NCBI GenBank assembly: GCA_035541895.1
Contig: DATKMK010000012.1
Coordinates: 56,200 to 120,199 of the forward strand
Reading direction: 5' to 3'
DNA: 64,000 nt
DNA from: DATKMK01 sp035541895
GTDB taxonomy: Bacteria; Desulfobacterota; Binatia; HRBIN30; JACQVA1
Shown here: piece by piece, positions 16,688 to 24,684 of the stretch
Layout of the letters: each line of letters starts with the position of its first letter
How positions within the stretch are numbered: position 1 is the stretch's first letter
The notes under the pieces: generated by a model
The model's database searches: none
Seen by the model: the letters and a program-made list of their open reading frames with translations, nothing else
What the model was told of the DNA's origin: nothing
Translations under genes and position numbers: made by a program

Positions 16688-18205
16688 ATGATCGGTATCG
16701 CAGCGGCCGACGCCCGACCGATGAAGACGCTGGTGTTGTGCGAGCCGCCGTACGTCTTCTGGGACCGCAGCATGGATCGCCTCCGCGAGGGCGAGGAGAC
16801 GATCCCGGGAATGGGCGTGCTGATCCTCGCGGCGGTGGCGCGCCAGCGCGGCTATCGGGTGCATCTGATCGACGCGAAGGAGCAGGGCACGCCCCTCGAC
16901 GACGTGTGCCGGCAGATTGCCGCGCTGCAACCGGACTATCTCGGGCTGTCCGCCACGACCATCTCGGTGACCAACGCCGCGCGCATCGCCGAGCGGGTGA
17001 AGCAACTGTCCCCCGGAGTCACGACGATCCTCGGCGGCGCACACGTCAGCGCGATTCCCGAGCGCACGCTCGATGCGTTTCCCAGTATCGACTTCGGTGT
17101 CGTCGGCGAGGGCGAGCACTCGCTGTTCGAGCTGCTCACCCGGCTCGAAGACGGCCGGCCGGTCGACGACGTGTCGGGGCTGGCGTTTCGGCGCGACGGT
17201 CGCACGATCGCCAATCTGCGCGCGCCGTACATTGATGATCTCGATGCACTGCCGATGCCGGCGTGGGATCTGTTGCCCGACTTTCCGCATCGCTTTCAGC
17301 CGACGCTGTTCAGCTATCCGCGTACGCCGGTGGCGACGTTGATCACCTCGCGCGGCTGCCCGTTCTCGTGCTCGTTCTGCGACCGGTCGACCTCCGGCAA
17401 ACGCGGGCGCATGCACAGCGTCGAATACGTCGTCGGCTTGTGCAAGCATCTCGTCGGTCTCGGCGTCCGTCACGTCATTTTCGTCGACGATCTCTTCACC
17501 GTCCGCAAGCAGCGCGTGATCGACATGTGCCATGCGTTTCTCGATCACGGCTTCACGTTTTCGTGGAGCTGCAACAGCCATCCGAACCTGCTCGACTTCG
17601 ACACCTTGAAGCTGATGCGGCGCGCCGGTTGCTGGCAGATCGCGTACGGCATCGAATCCGGTTCCCAGCGCGTGTTGGACGTGGTGAAGCACGAAGTCCG
17701 CATTCCGCGGATGCGCGAGACGCTGCGGATGACGCGAGCAGCGGGTATCCGCACCAAGGGGTACCTCATGATCGGACATCCGACCGAGGGCCTCGACAGT
17801 CTTGCCGAAGACGTCGCGTTCCTGAAGGAGGTCGAGCTCGACCTGTGTCAGATCACCAAGTTCACTCCGTATCCCGGGACGCCGGCGTACCCGACGATTC
17901 GCGAGTACGGATCGTTCGACGAAGACTGGGAGCGGATGAACGCGATGAACTTCATGTTCATCCCACACGGGTTGAGCGAAGAGGTCCTCGAAACGTACTT
18001 CGATTATCTCTATCGCACGTTCTATCGACGGCCCGACGTGTTGTGGGGGCTCGCGCGGATGTTCGTCCACGAGCCGCGCAATCTCAAGCGCTTCGCCGCG
18101 TCAGCGCTGGTCTACGTGCGGGGCAAGTTCGCCGCCGGGCGTTACCGCATCGGGCGGATGCCGCGTCGCTATCGCGTGACGCTCGACGCGCCGACTGCAC
18201 CCTGA
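16688..18205 (+). CDS. B12-binding-domain radical SAM enzyme (rSAM-2, BchE/HpnJ-like)
   Basis: 505 residues from ATG 16688; ATG 16721 (MKTLVLCEPPYVF) is an equally good start. The N-terminal B12-binding-like domain (to about 150, with ILGGAHVSAIPERTLDAF and GVVGEGEHSLFELL) is followed by a radical SAM barrel with Cys224, Cys228 and Cys231 in SRGCPFSCSFCDRSTSGKRG. The FVDDLF and GIESGSQRVLDVVKH motifs are usual for the class. The C-terminal extension of about 110 residues is rich in Phe, Tyr and Arg. Such enzymes carry out methyl transfer, ring formation or oxidative cyclisation on tetrapyrroles, hopanoids and natural products. It is the second such enzyme in the locus; the substrate is unknown. 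Confidence 0.85.
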   Translation: MIGIAAADARPMKTLVLCEPPYVFWDRSMDRLREGEETIPGMGVLILAAVARQRGYRVHLIDAKEQGTPLDDVCRQIAALQPDYLGLSATTISVTNAARIAERVKQLSPGVTTILGGAHVSAIPERTLDAFPSIDFGVVGEGEHSLFELLTRLEDGRPVDDVSGLAFRRDGRTIANLRAPYIDDLDALPMPAWDLLPDFPHRFQPTLFSYPRTPVATLITSRGCPFSCSFCDRSTSGKRGRMHSVEYVVGLCKHLVGLGVRHVIFVDDLFTVRKQRVIDMCHAFLDHGFTFSWSCNSHPNLLDFDTLKLMRRAGCWQIAYGIESGSQRVLDVVKHEVRIPRMRETLRMTRAAGIRTKGYLMIGHPTEGLDSLAEDVAFLKEVELDLCQITKFTPYPGTPAYPTIREYGSFDEDWERMNAMNFMFIPHGLSEEVLETYFDYLYRTFYRRPDVLWGLARMFVHEPRNLKRFAASALVYVRGKFAAGRYRIGRMPRRYRVTLDAPTAP

Positions 18206-18212
18206 CTCCGAC

Positions 18213-18677
18213 ATGCGCCGATCAGCTCCGGTCAGTTGCGCGCTGATCACGCTGTGCGCAGCAATGATAGCCGGCTGCGCGGTGGCCCGCGTCTATCGCG
18301 ATCATCCCATCGACGAGCACCAAATTGCGACGCTGCAACGCGGCGTGACCACCAAGCAAGAGGTGCTCGAACGCTTCGGCCCGCCGCAGGAGATCGATGC
18401 GCGCGAGATCACCGCGGTCGGGGTGTCCTTCGAGAGCGTGATGCCGCGACCGGGGCAGAAGCCGCCGACCGAACGCGTCGTCGCGGCGCGCTACTTTCGT
18501 TATACCTATGAGCGCGGTAACGGGTTGGCAATCATTCTGGTGCTGTTCAACTACTTCGACTTCGATCAGAAGAACGACAGCCTGGTGATCTTCTTCGACG
18601 GCGACGACAAAGTCGAAGACTTCGCCTTCGATCGCGGTACCGATCGGTTGCCGCGCTACGGCTTCTGGTCGCGATGA
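18213..18677 (+). CDS. BamE/SmpA-like outer membrane lipoprotein 1
   Basis: 154 residues. The signal peptide ends in a lipobox, MIAGC (Cys22), so it should be lipid-anchored. The mature part holds IATLQRGVTTKQEVLERFGPP, the BamE/SmpA (OmlA) pattern in which a thr-x-x-glu-val helix precedes GPP. BamE is part of the beta-barrel assembly machine, but stand-alone paralogues with other roles are common. It starts 7 bases after the radical SAM gene and overlaps the next lipoprotein gene (ATGATGA), so it belongs to the deacetylase-rSAM operon. Confidence 0.82.
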   Translation: MRRSAPVSCALITLCAAMIAGCAVARVYRDHPIDEHQIATLQRGVTTKQEVLERFGPPQEIDAREITAVGVSFESVMPRPGQKPPTERVVAARYFRYTYERGNGLAIILVLFNYFDFDQKNDSLVIFFDGDDKVEDFAFDRGTDRLPRYGFWSR

Positions 18678-19057
18678 TGATTGGGCGATTCGCGCTCGTC
18701 CTGTCAGTCACGCTCGCGAGCGGCGGTTGCACCATCGGCCGCTATTACACCAACACGCCGTTGCGCGGTGATCCGGCGATGCTCGTGGAGGGGCGCACGA
18801 CGCGCAGCGAAGTGCTCCGTGTGTTCGGCCCGCCGACGACGATCACGCATCAGACCAACGGCGACGCGTTCATTTACCTGTATCGGCAGATCAACGCCTC
18901 GACCTTTCGCCTGCGCGATCCGGTGATCGGCTACAATTGGTTCACCTACGATCGCCAAGTCGACCGCCGCGACACGCTGGTGGTGATTCTCGACTTCACC
19001 GGCGTTGTCCAATCGTACGCCGTCGATCATCGAGTCGAAGACATGCCGCCGTTGTGA
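18674..19057 (+). CDS. BamE/SmpA-like lipoprotein 2
   Basis: 127 residues with a short signal peptide and lipobox LASGGC (Cys19). The domain LVEGRTTRSEVLRVFGPPT repeats the pattern of its upstream neighbour, which it overlaps by 4 bases. A tandem duplication of one ancestral lipoprotein gene is the simplest explanation, although the two are now clearly diverged. Outer or inner membrane sorting cannot be told with certainty; position +2 is Thr, not Asp, which favours outer membrane sorting in proteobacteria. It is the last gene of the operon, converging on the ammonia-lyase gene. Confidence 0.8.
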   Translation: MMIGRFALVLSVTLASGGCTIGRYYTNTPLRGDPAMLVEGRTTRSEVLRVFGPPTTITHQTNGDAFIYLYRQINASTFRLRDPVIGYNWFTYDRQVDRRDTLVVILDFTGVVQSYAVDHRVEDMPPL

Positions 19058-19079
19058 CGGCGATGCAGGCGGCGATCGA

Positions 19080-20603
19080 TCACGAGAAGTCTTCGGCGAA
19101 CTTGCCCGCATCAATCAGACGACAGACGGCCTCGACGTCGTCGGTCATCGGGCGGTCTTCGATCAGCGCTGGAACTTGTGCGCGAATCTGGGCGTGAGCG
19201 GCGCGGGTGCCGGTGCCGGCGAGGGCGACACCGCGCAGGTCGAGCGCTTGCGCGGCGCACAGCAACTCGATGGCGACGATTCGTTCGACGTTGTCGATCA
19301 CTTGCGCCGCATGGCGGGCGGCAACCATGCCCATGCTGACGACGTCTTGGTTGTTGGCATTGGTCGGCACCGAGCGCACGCTGGTGGGCGCGGCGAGCAC
19401 CGCATTGTCCGCCGCCATCGAGGTGGCGCAGTACTGCAGGCCCATGAAGCCGCTGCGGAGACCGGCGCCGTCGCGGATGAGAAACGCCGGCAATCCGGCG
19501 TTGAGCGTCGCGTCGAGCGCGCGCGCGATGCGCCGCTCCGAGGCGACGCCCAGCTCCACCATCGCGGTCTTGAGCTGATCGAGCGCCATCGCCACCGGTT
19601 GCCCGTGGAAATTGCCACCGTGCACGACGCGCCGTTCGTCGACGAGAAACAGCGGGTTGTCGGTCACGGAGTTGATCTCGGTTTCGATCGTCACCGCTGC
19701 GGCTTCGATATGATCGACGACCGCACCCAACACTTGAGGGATGCAGCGCAACGTGTAGGCGTCTTGCCGGCCGGCAGCGGACTCGTCGCGGCGCACCAAG
19801 CGGGTTCCCGACAGCAACGACACGACACGTTCGGCGACCGCACGCTGACCCGCATGCGGGCGCGTCCGCTGTAGGTGGGGCGAGAACGCTTCGAGATTGC
19901 CGTGCAGTGCGTCCAGCATCATCGCGGCGGCGATCTGCGCCGCGTGCACGATGCGCCGCGCGCGCGCAATCAACACCGCACCCGCACCGGTGTGGAACGA
20001 GGTGCCGTTCATCAATGCCAGCCCTTCGCGATAGCGCGGAATCAGCGGGTCGAGACCAGCCGCCCGCAGTGCGTCGGCGGCGGGACGACGGTTGCCGCGA
20101 TACTCCACTTCGCCCTCGCCGATGATGACCAACGCCAGTTGCGCCAATTCCACCAGGTCGCCGCTTGCCCCGACACCGCCCACCTCGCGTACCAGCGGAT
20201 GAATGCCTGCGTTCAGCACCGCGACCAGCAAGTCTACCGTCGCTGGATCAACGCCGGAATATCCCTGCGCAAACACCTGTGCGCGAACCGCCGTCGCGGC
20301 ACGCACGAACGCCGGAGGATGCGGCGGGCCCAAGGTGACCGCGTGACTGCGGACGAGGTTGCGTTGGAACGCTTCGCGTTGCGACGCGGGAATCGATTGC
20401 GATGCCAGCGGGCCGCATCCAGTGGTGAGCCCGTAGACCGGCGTCTCGCTGATCGCCAACGCTCGGACGAAGTCGTACGCACACGTCATGCGCGTCCGCG
20501 CATCCCGATCGATCGTTGCGGGCGCACCGCGCGCAATTCGATCGACCTCGTCGATGGTGAGGCGTGCACCGATCACCACGCTCGGCACGGCGTCCGTTGT
20601 CAC
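19080..20603 (-). CDS. MIO-type aromatic amino acid ammonia-lyase (HAL/TAL family)
   Basis: 507 residues, the normal bacterial size. The Ala-Ser-Gly that forms the MIO cofactor is at 146-148 in GGVGASGDLVELA, and the catalytic Tyr57 is in YGLTTGCGP, where most relatives have YGxNTGFG. GNFHGQPVAMALD and TNANNQDVVSMGM complete the core. Substrate-selectivity positions read Ser86-His87 (RSHAV). That is the histidase pair, but flexirubin-type tyrosine ammonia-lyases, as I recall, also carry Ser-His, so the substrate is undecided. No hut genes are nearby, and the ligase at 28339 and the two KS/CLF pairs favour an aryl-polyene-like role: making 4-coumarate or a related aryl acrylate from Tyr or Phe. 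Confidence 0.88.
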   Translation of the reverse strand: MTTDAVPSVVIGARLTIDEVDRIARGAPATIDRDARTRMTCAYDFVRALAISETPVYGLTTGCGPLASQSIPASQREAFQRNLVRSHAVTLGPPHPPAFVRAATAVRAQVFAQGYSGVDPATVDLLVAVLNAGIHPLVREVGGVGASGDLVELAQLALVIIGEGEVEYRGNRRPAADALRAAGLDPLIPRYREGLALMNGTSFHTGAGAVLIARARRIVHAAQIAAAMMLDALHGNLEAFSPHLQRTRPHAGQRAVAERVVSLLSGTRLVRRDESAAGRQDAYTLRCIPQVLGAVVDHIEAAAVTIETEINSVTDNPLFLVDERRVVHGGNFHGQPVAMALDQLKTAMVELGVASERRIARALDATLNAGLPAFLIRDGAGLRSGFMGLQYCATSMAADNAVLAAPTSVRSVPTNANNQDVVSMGMVAARHAAQVIDNVERIVAIELLCAAQALDLRGVALAGTGTRAAHAQIRAQVPALIEDRPMTDDVEAVCRLIDAGKFAEDFS

Positions 20604-20698
20604 AGTGAAACCTTCCTGGTAATGGCTGCGTGCCCTTATCGATTGCGGACGAGAGGGTCAAGAAGCGCGCGCTCGTCGGGCGCAGAGAGGGAGGAGAG

Positions 20699-21346
20699 AT
20701 GAAGCGAATTGCGTTGTTCGCACTGCTCGTCGTCGGCGCCGGATGCCACCGTGGGCCGGCACCCGAGCTGGTGAGCCAGTATCAAGGCCGGAGCGCCTTC
20801 ACCTGCTGCAACATTCACTACGAGACCGACCAGATCAACGACGCCAACTACTTCATCGGTACCACGCTGCCGCTCGGAACGTCTGTGACCATCCACGGCG
20901 TTGGGCGGGATTCGGTGACGTTCGTCGCCGACGGAAAGACCTTGACGCTTTCGCACAGCTACGGGCGAGACCAAGAGTCGATGCAGCAGTACATCGACAA
21001 GGTGTTGGTCGCGACCGATCCCAAGCCGCGCCTCGCCGGCTTCTCACATTCGGCGCAAGACGCGATCAAGGAGGGCCGTGTCGAACGCGGCATGACTCGC
21101 GAGCAGGTGCTGCTCTCGCTCGGCTATCCGCCGACGCACAAGACCCCGTCGCTCGACGCGCGCGAGTGGACCTACTGGTACAACCGCTGGGTGAGCTACA
21201 AGGTGGCGTTCGATGACGGCGGCAAGGTGTCCAGCGTCATCGGCCGTCCGGCGCCGACAAACGACAAAGAGGTGCACGACGATCCGCCGCCACCGGCGCC
21301 GGCAGCCAAAGCCCCGGCGAAGGCGAAGTCGAAGGCGAAGAAGTAG
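20699..21346 (+). CDS. lipoprotein with BamE-like domain and Ala/Lys/Pro-rich tail (lipoprotein 3)
   Basis: 215 residues from ATG 20699, preceded by a purine-rich GGGAGGAG ribosome site; the longer open frame has no such site. Lipobox VGAGC (Cys16). The middle region (about 25-100) is a beta-rich domain with a Cys-Cys pair (AFTCCNIHYETDQIND). The region near 120-150, ERGMTREQVLLSLGYPP, is a third copy of the BamE-like pattern seen at 18213 and 18674. The tail is low-complexity Pro/Ala/Lys (from about 188), a likely unstructured linker. Divergent from the ammonia-lyase. Confidence 0.82.
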   Translation: MKRIALFALLVVGAGCHRGPAPELVSQYQGRSAFTCCNIHYETDQINDANYFIGTTLPLGTSVTIHGVGRDSVTFVADGKTLTLSHSYGRDQESMQQYIDKVLVATDPKPRLAGFSHSAQDAIKEGRVERGMTREQVLLSLGYPPTHKTPSLDAREWTYWYNRWVSYKVAFDDGGKVSSVIGRPAPTNDKEVHDDPPPPAPAAKAPAKAKSKAKK

Positions 21347-21444
21347 GAGGTGATCTTGACCGTGTCGCGCGGATTTGAGACGTAAGCCGGCCGCCGCAGT
21401 CACGCAGGTGGCGATCGAGTTCCGAACTACGGGGGGGAAGAATC

Positions 21445-22041
21445 ATGCAGATCAACGGTAGACGTTTCACTGGATTCGCTGCGTGCGCCGTCGGGCTTGC
21501 GTTGCTGGCGGGATGCGGCACGACGAAGATCGCGTACAAGCCGAAGGCGACCGGTGCGGTTGCCGCGACCGCGAACGTAGCGCTCAAGGTGATCGACGAG
21601 CGACCCGCCGACAAGGGCGGGTCGAGCAAGACGCAGGTCGGCCAAATTCGCGGCAGTTACGGCATCCCAACTTCCGTCAAGGACGCGGATCCCGAGGTCG
21701 CGACCAAGTCGGTCGTCGACGCCACCACGGATGCGTTGCGCCAAGCCGGGGTTGGAACCCAAGCGACCGGCTCGAAAACGCTGGTGGCGACGGTCAAGCA
21801 CTTCTGGATGGATGGGCTGATGGGCTACAAGGCCACGGTCGCCGTCCAATACGCGCTGCAGGACGGTGCCGGCAAGGTGGTGTGGAACGCTGAGGTCAAA
21901 GGCGGCGCGGGCGGCACCAATTTGTTCCGCGGGAACGAGTCCTTCACGCAGGACATGATCGAGAACGCGCTCGCCGATCTCGCGGTGAAGGCGGCCGAGC
22001 AGTTCAAGTCGGACGGGTTCAAGAAGGCGCTCGCCGGGTAG
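21445..22041 (+). CDS. YajG-like lipoprotein
   Basis: 198 residues with a signal peptide and lipobox LLAGC (Cys26). The mature part reads NVALKVIDERPADKGG, then ATKSVVDATTDALRQAGV and a beta-rich half. This resembles the YajG/DUF4136-like lipoproteins, whose function is unknown. GGGGGGAAG upstream is a strong ribosome site. It sits 98 bases after lipoprotein 3; that gap holds nothing recognisable. Four lipoprotein genes within 4 kb suggest an envelope assembly or product-export function for the neighbourhood. Confidence 0.75.
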   Translation: MQINGRRFTGFAACAVGLALLAGCGTTKIAYKPKATGAVAATANVALKVIDERPADKGGSSKTQVGQIRGSYGIPTSVKDADPEVATKSVVDATTDALRQAGVGTQATGSKTLVATVKHFWMDGLMGYKATVAVQYALQDGAGKVVWNAEVKGGAGGTNLFRGNESFTQDMIENALADLAVKAAEQFKSDGFKKALAG

Positions 22042-22083
22042 CCTTTGGTGGAGGACGTCGCGTTCGCGGCTGTCGATGAAAAC

Positions 22084-23427
22084 ATGTCGGAGTCGGTCGA
22101 TGTCGTTGTGATCGGCGGTGGGCCGGCGGGCTCGACGGCGGCGGGATTCCTGGCGCAATCGGGGGCGCGCGTCCACCTGTTCGAGCGCGAACGGTTCCCG
22201 CGCTACCACATCGGCGAGTCGCTGCTATCGGCCACACTGCCGATCCTCGACGCGTTGGGTGTCACGTCGGCGATTGAGGAAGCGGGATTCATCCGCAAGC
22301 CCGGCGGCACGTTCGTGTGGGGCAGCCGCGGCGAGCCGTGGAGTTTTTTCTTTCGCGAAGATCCCGGTGGCCGGCGGCACGCGTTTCACGTGCTGCGCTC
22401 GCAATTCGATCACATTCTGCTGCGACACGCGGCCTCATTGGGTGCCGAGGTGCGTGAAGGACATCGCGTGGTATCGATGGAGTATGACCAGGCGAGCGGC
22501 CGCACGCGCGTGGTCGCCGAGAATGAGAGCGGCGTGCGAATCGCCACCGACGCGGCGTGGGTGATCGATGCGAGCGGCCAGCACGCGCTGCTCGGAAGCC
22601 GAGACCGGTTGCGCGAATTCAATCCCTTCTTCAAGAACCTCGCGGTCTTCGGCTACTACGAGAACGCCGAACGGCTCGACGGACCGGTGACCGGCAACAT
22701 CCTGTCCGCGGCGTTTGCCGACGGCTGGTTCTGGTTCATCCCGCTGCATGACGGGACCACCAGCGTCGGTGCCGTGGTCGACGCCCATCGGTTTGCCGGC
22801 GAGGCCGCCGGTGATGCGCTGCCGTTGTATCTGCGCTTGATCGCCGCGTGCGAGCCGGTGGCAAAGCGCGTCCAGCGCGCGACCTTGGTGTCCCCGATTC
22901 GGGTGATTCGCGACTACTCGTATTGCAGCCAGCGCTTCCACGGGCCGGGCTACCTACTCGCGGGCGACGCGGCCTGCTTCATCGACCCGGTGTTTTCCAC
23001 CGGCGTGCACCTTGCCTGTCTCGCCGGCTACCTCAGCTCGCAAGCCGTCGCGGCCATGCTCGCCGGCGCGCCGTCACAGCCGGAACTCCAACGCTACGAC
23101 ACGCGCTACCGCGCGGCGTTCGAGCGCTACCTCAACTTCCTTTATTTCTTTTACGACCATCACCGCGATCCCGATTCGTACTTCTGGACCGCTCGGAAGA
23201 TTCTCGCATCGCACGAAGCGCTCGACACGCGCACCGCGTTCGTGCGGCTGATGTCGGGCGGCGGTGATTTGCTCAACGACGACGCCGCGCTGCGTCGCGA
23301 GCTCGACGAGCGGCATGCGCGGCTACGCAAAGCGGTCGATGCCGGCCGCTTCGCCGCCGCGCCGGACGCAGGCCTTTTCCGCGTGAGCGGCACCGTGGCC
23401 GAGATGGATCGCAGCCGAAAACCGTAG
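22084..23427 (+). CDS. flavin-dependent halogenase-like FAD monooxygenase
   Basis: 447 residues from ATG 22084; TTG/GTG starts at 22045-22048 would add 12-13 residues. The FAD site VVVIGGGPAGSTAA is at residues 8-21. The halogenase signature W-x-W-x-I-P is exact at 215-220 (GWFWFIPL). Lys72 in GFIRKPGGTFVWG lines up with the lysine that carries hypohalous acid in phenol/pyrrole halogenases (known). LLAGDAACFIDPVFSTGVH is the second FAD motif. It most likely halogenates an aromatic or acyl-bound ring. Ring halogenation is a feature of xanthomonadins, which fits the ammonia-lyase and KS/CLF genes. A non-halogenating FAD oxidase of the same fold remains possible. Confidence 0.82.
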   Translation: MSESVDVVVIGGGPAGSTAAGFLAQSGARVHLFERERFPRYHIGESLLSATLPILDALGVTSAIEEAGFIRKPGGTFVWGSRGEPWSFFFREDPGGRRHAFHVLRSQFDHILLRHAASLGAEVREGHRVVSMEYDQASGRTRVVAENESGVRIATDAAWVIDASGQHALLGSRDRLREFNPFFKNLAVFGYYENAERLDGPVTGNILSAAFADGWFWFIPLHDGTTSVGAVVDAHRFAGEAAGDALPLYLRLIAACEPVAKRVQRATLVSPIRVIRDYSYCSQRFHGPGYLLAGDAACFIDPVFSTGVHLACLAGYLSSQAVAAMLAGAPSQPELQRYDTRYRAAFERYLNFLYFFYDHHRDPDSYFWTARKILASHEALDTRTAFVRLMSGGGDLLNDDAALRRELDERHARLRKAVDAGRFAAAPDAGLFRVSGTVAEMDRSRKP

Positions 23428-23509
23428 CGGCGCTTCGTTCGAGGTTCGACGGCACTCAAGCTTCCCGCCCCGGTGTCGTTGCCACACGATCCGAGCTATT
23501 GTCGGAGCA

Positions 23510-24676
23510 ATGGCTGCGGCTCCGGAAATCTGCGGTACGTGCGATCGGCGCTTCGATCGGGTGCGCGATGCGATGGCGGAAAACTTTCGCGAGCGCAACG
23601 AACTCGGCGCGGCGGTCGCCGTTGCCATCGACGGCCGATTCGTCGTCGACCTGTGGGCCGGATGGGCGGACGAGGCGCGCACGCGGGCGTGGCGCCGCGA
23701 CACCTTGGTCAACGTGTTTTCGGTCGGCAAGGCGATGGCGACAATGTCGCTGCTCATGCTGGTCGAGCGGGGGCGGATCGATCTCGATGCGCCGGTGGCG
23801 AGCTATTGGCCGGAGTTCACGGCGCATGGAAAGGACGCGATCAGCGTGCGCATGCTGCTCGGCCATCGTGCCGGTCTGCCCGGGATTCACCGCCAGTTGC
23901 CTGAAGGCGCGATGTACGACTGGGCTGTCATGACGGCTGCGCTCGCCGACGAAACGCCGTGGTGGCAGCCGGGGACGCAGCACGGCTATCACGTCAACAC
24001 CTTCGGATTCCTCGTCGGCGAATTGGTGCGGCGGGCGAGCGGCGAGCGCATCGGCGCCTTCCTCCGGCGCGAGATTGCTGGCCCGCTGGCAGCGGACTTT
24101 CACTTCGGAACCAGCGCGGGTCTCGACGTACGCATCGCCGATTACATCTTCACCGAGGCACTCGTCGGTCCGGCACCGCGCGAACGCAGTGACGACGCTG
24201 ATGAAGCGCGGCGGCAGTTGCTGCGCGCCGTGTATCTGAATCCGCCTGGCCTGTCCGGCCCCGGCACGGTCAACACTCGCGAGTGGCGCGCTGCCGAGAT
24301 GCCGTCGACCAACGGCCACGCGACCGCGCGCGCCGTCGCGGGCATCTACAGCGTGCTCGCATGCGGCGGGGCGGCCGACGGAATTCGCTTGCTGCAATCC
24401 GAGACCATCGAACACGCCATCGCCGAAGCATCGAACGGCCCCGACTTCGTTCTTCGCCGCCCGTCGCGCTTCGGCCTCGGCTTTCAGCTCACGCAGCCGG
24501 AGCGGCCGCTCGGCCCCAACCCGCGCAGTTTCGGCCATTTCGGCGCCGGCGGTTCGCTCGGCTTCGCCGATCCCGATGCCCGGCTCGCGTTCGCTTACAC
24601 CATGAATCGCGCCGGCCCGCGCTTCGACAACCCGCGCGTACGGGCACTGATCGACGCGGTATACGCTTCGTTGTAA
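23510..24676 (+). CDS. beta-lactamase-fold serine hydrolase (esterase/EstB-like)
   Basis: 388 residues, family VIII esterase size. The nucleophile motif S-x-x-K is in VFSVGKAMA, the second catalytic Tyr is probably in HGYHVNTFGFLVG, and HFGAGG replaces the KTG box near the C terminus. No signal peptide is seen, so it is cytoplasmic. Members hydrolyse esters or amides, and some trans-acylate. It lies between the halogenase-like gene and a minus-strand radical SAM gene; a link to the lipid locus is possible but not shown. Confidence 0.82.
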   Translation: MAAAPEICGTCDRRFDRVRDAMAENFRERNELGAAVAVAIDGRFVVDLWAGWADEARTRAWRRDTLVNVFSVGKAMATMSLLMLVERGRIDLDAPVASYWPEFTAHGKDAISVRMLLGHRAGLPGIHRQLPEGAMYDWAVMTAALADETPWWQPGTQHGYHVNTFGFLVGELVRRASGERIGAFLRREIAGPLAADFHFGTSAGLDVRIADYIFTEALVGPAPRERSDDADEARRQLLRAVYLNPPGLSGPGTVNTREWRAAEMPSTNGHATARAVAGIYSVLACGGAADGIRLLQSETIEHAIAEASNGPDFVLRRPSRFGLGFQLTQPERPLGPNPRSFGHFGAGGSLGFADPDARLAFAYTMNRAGPRFDNPRVRALIDAVYASL

Positions 24677-24684
24677 ATTGCGGA

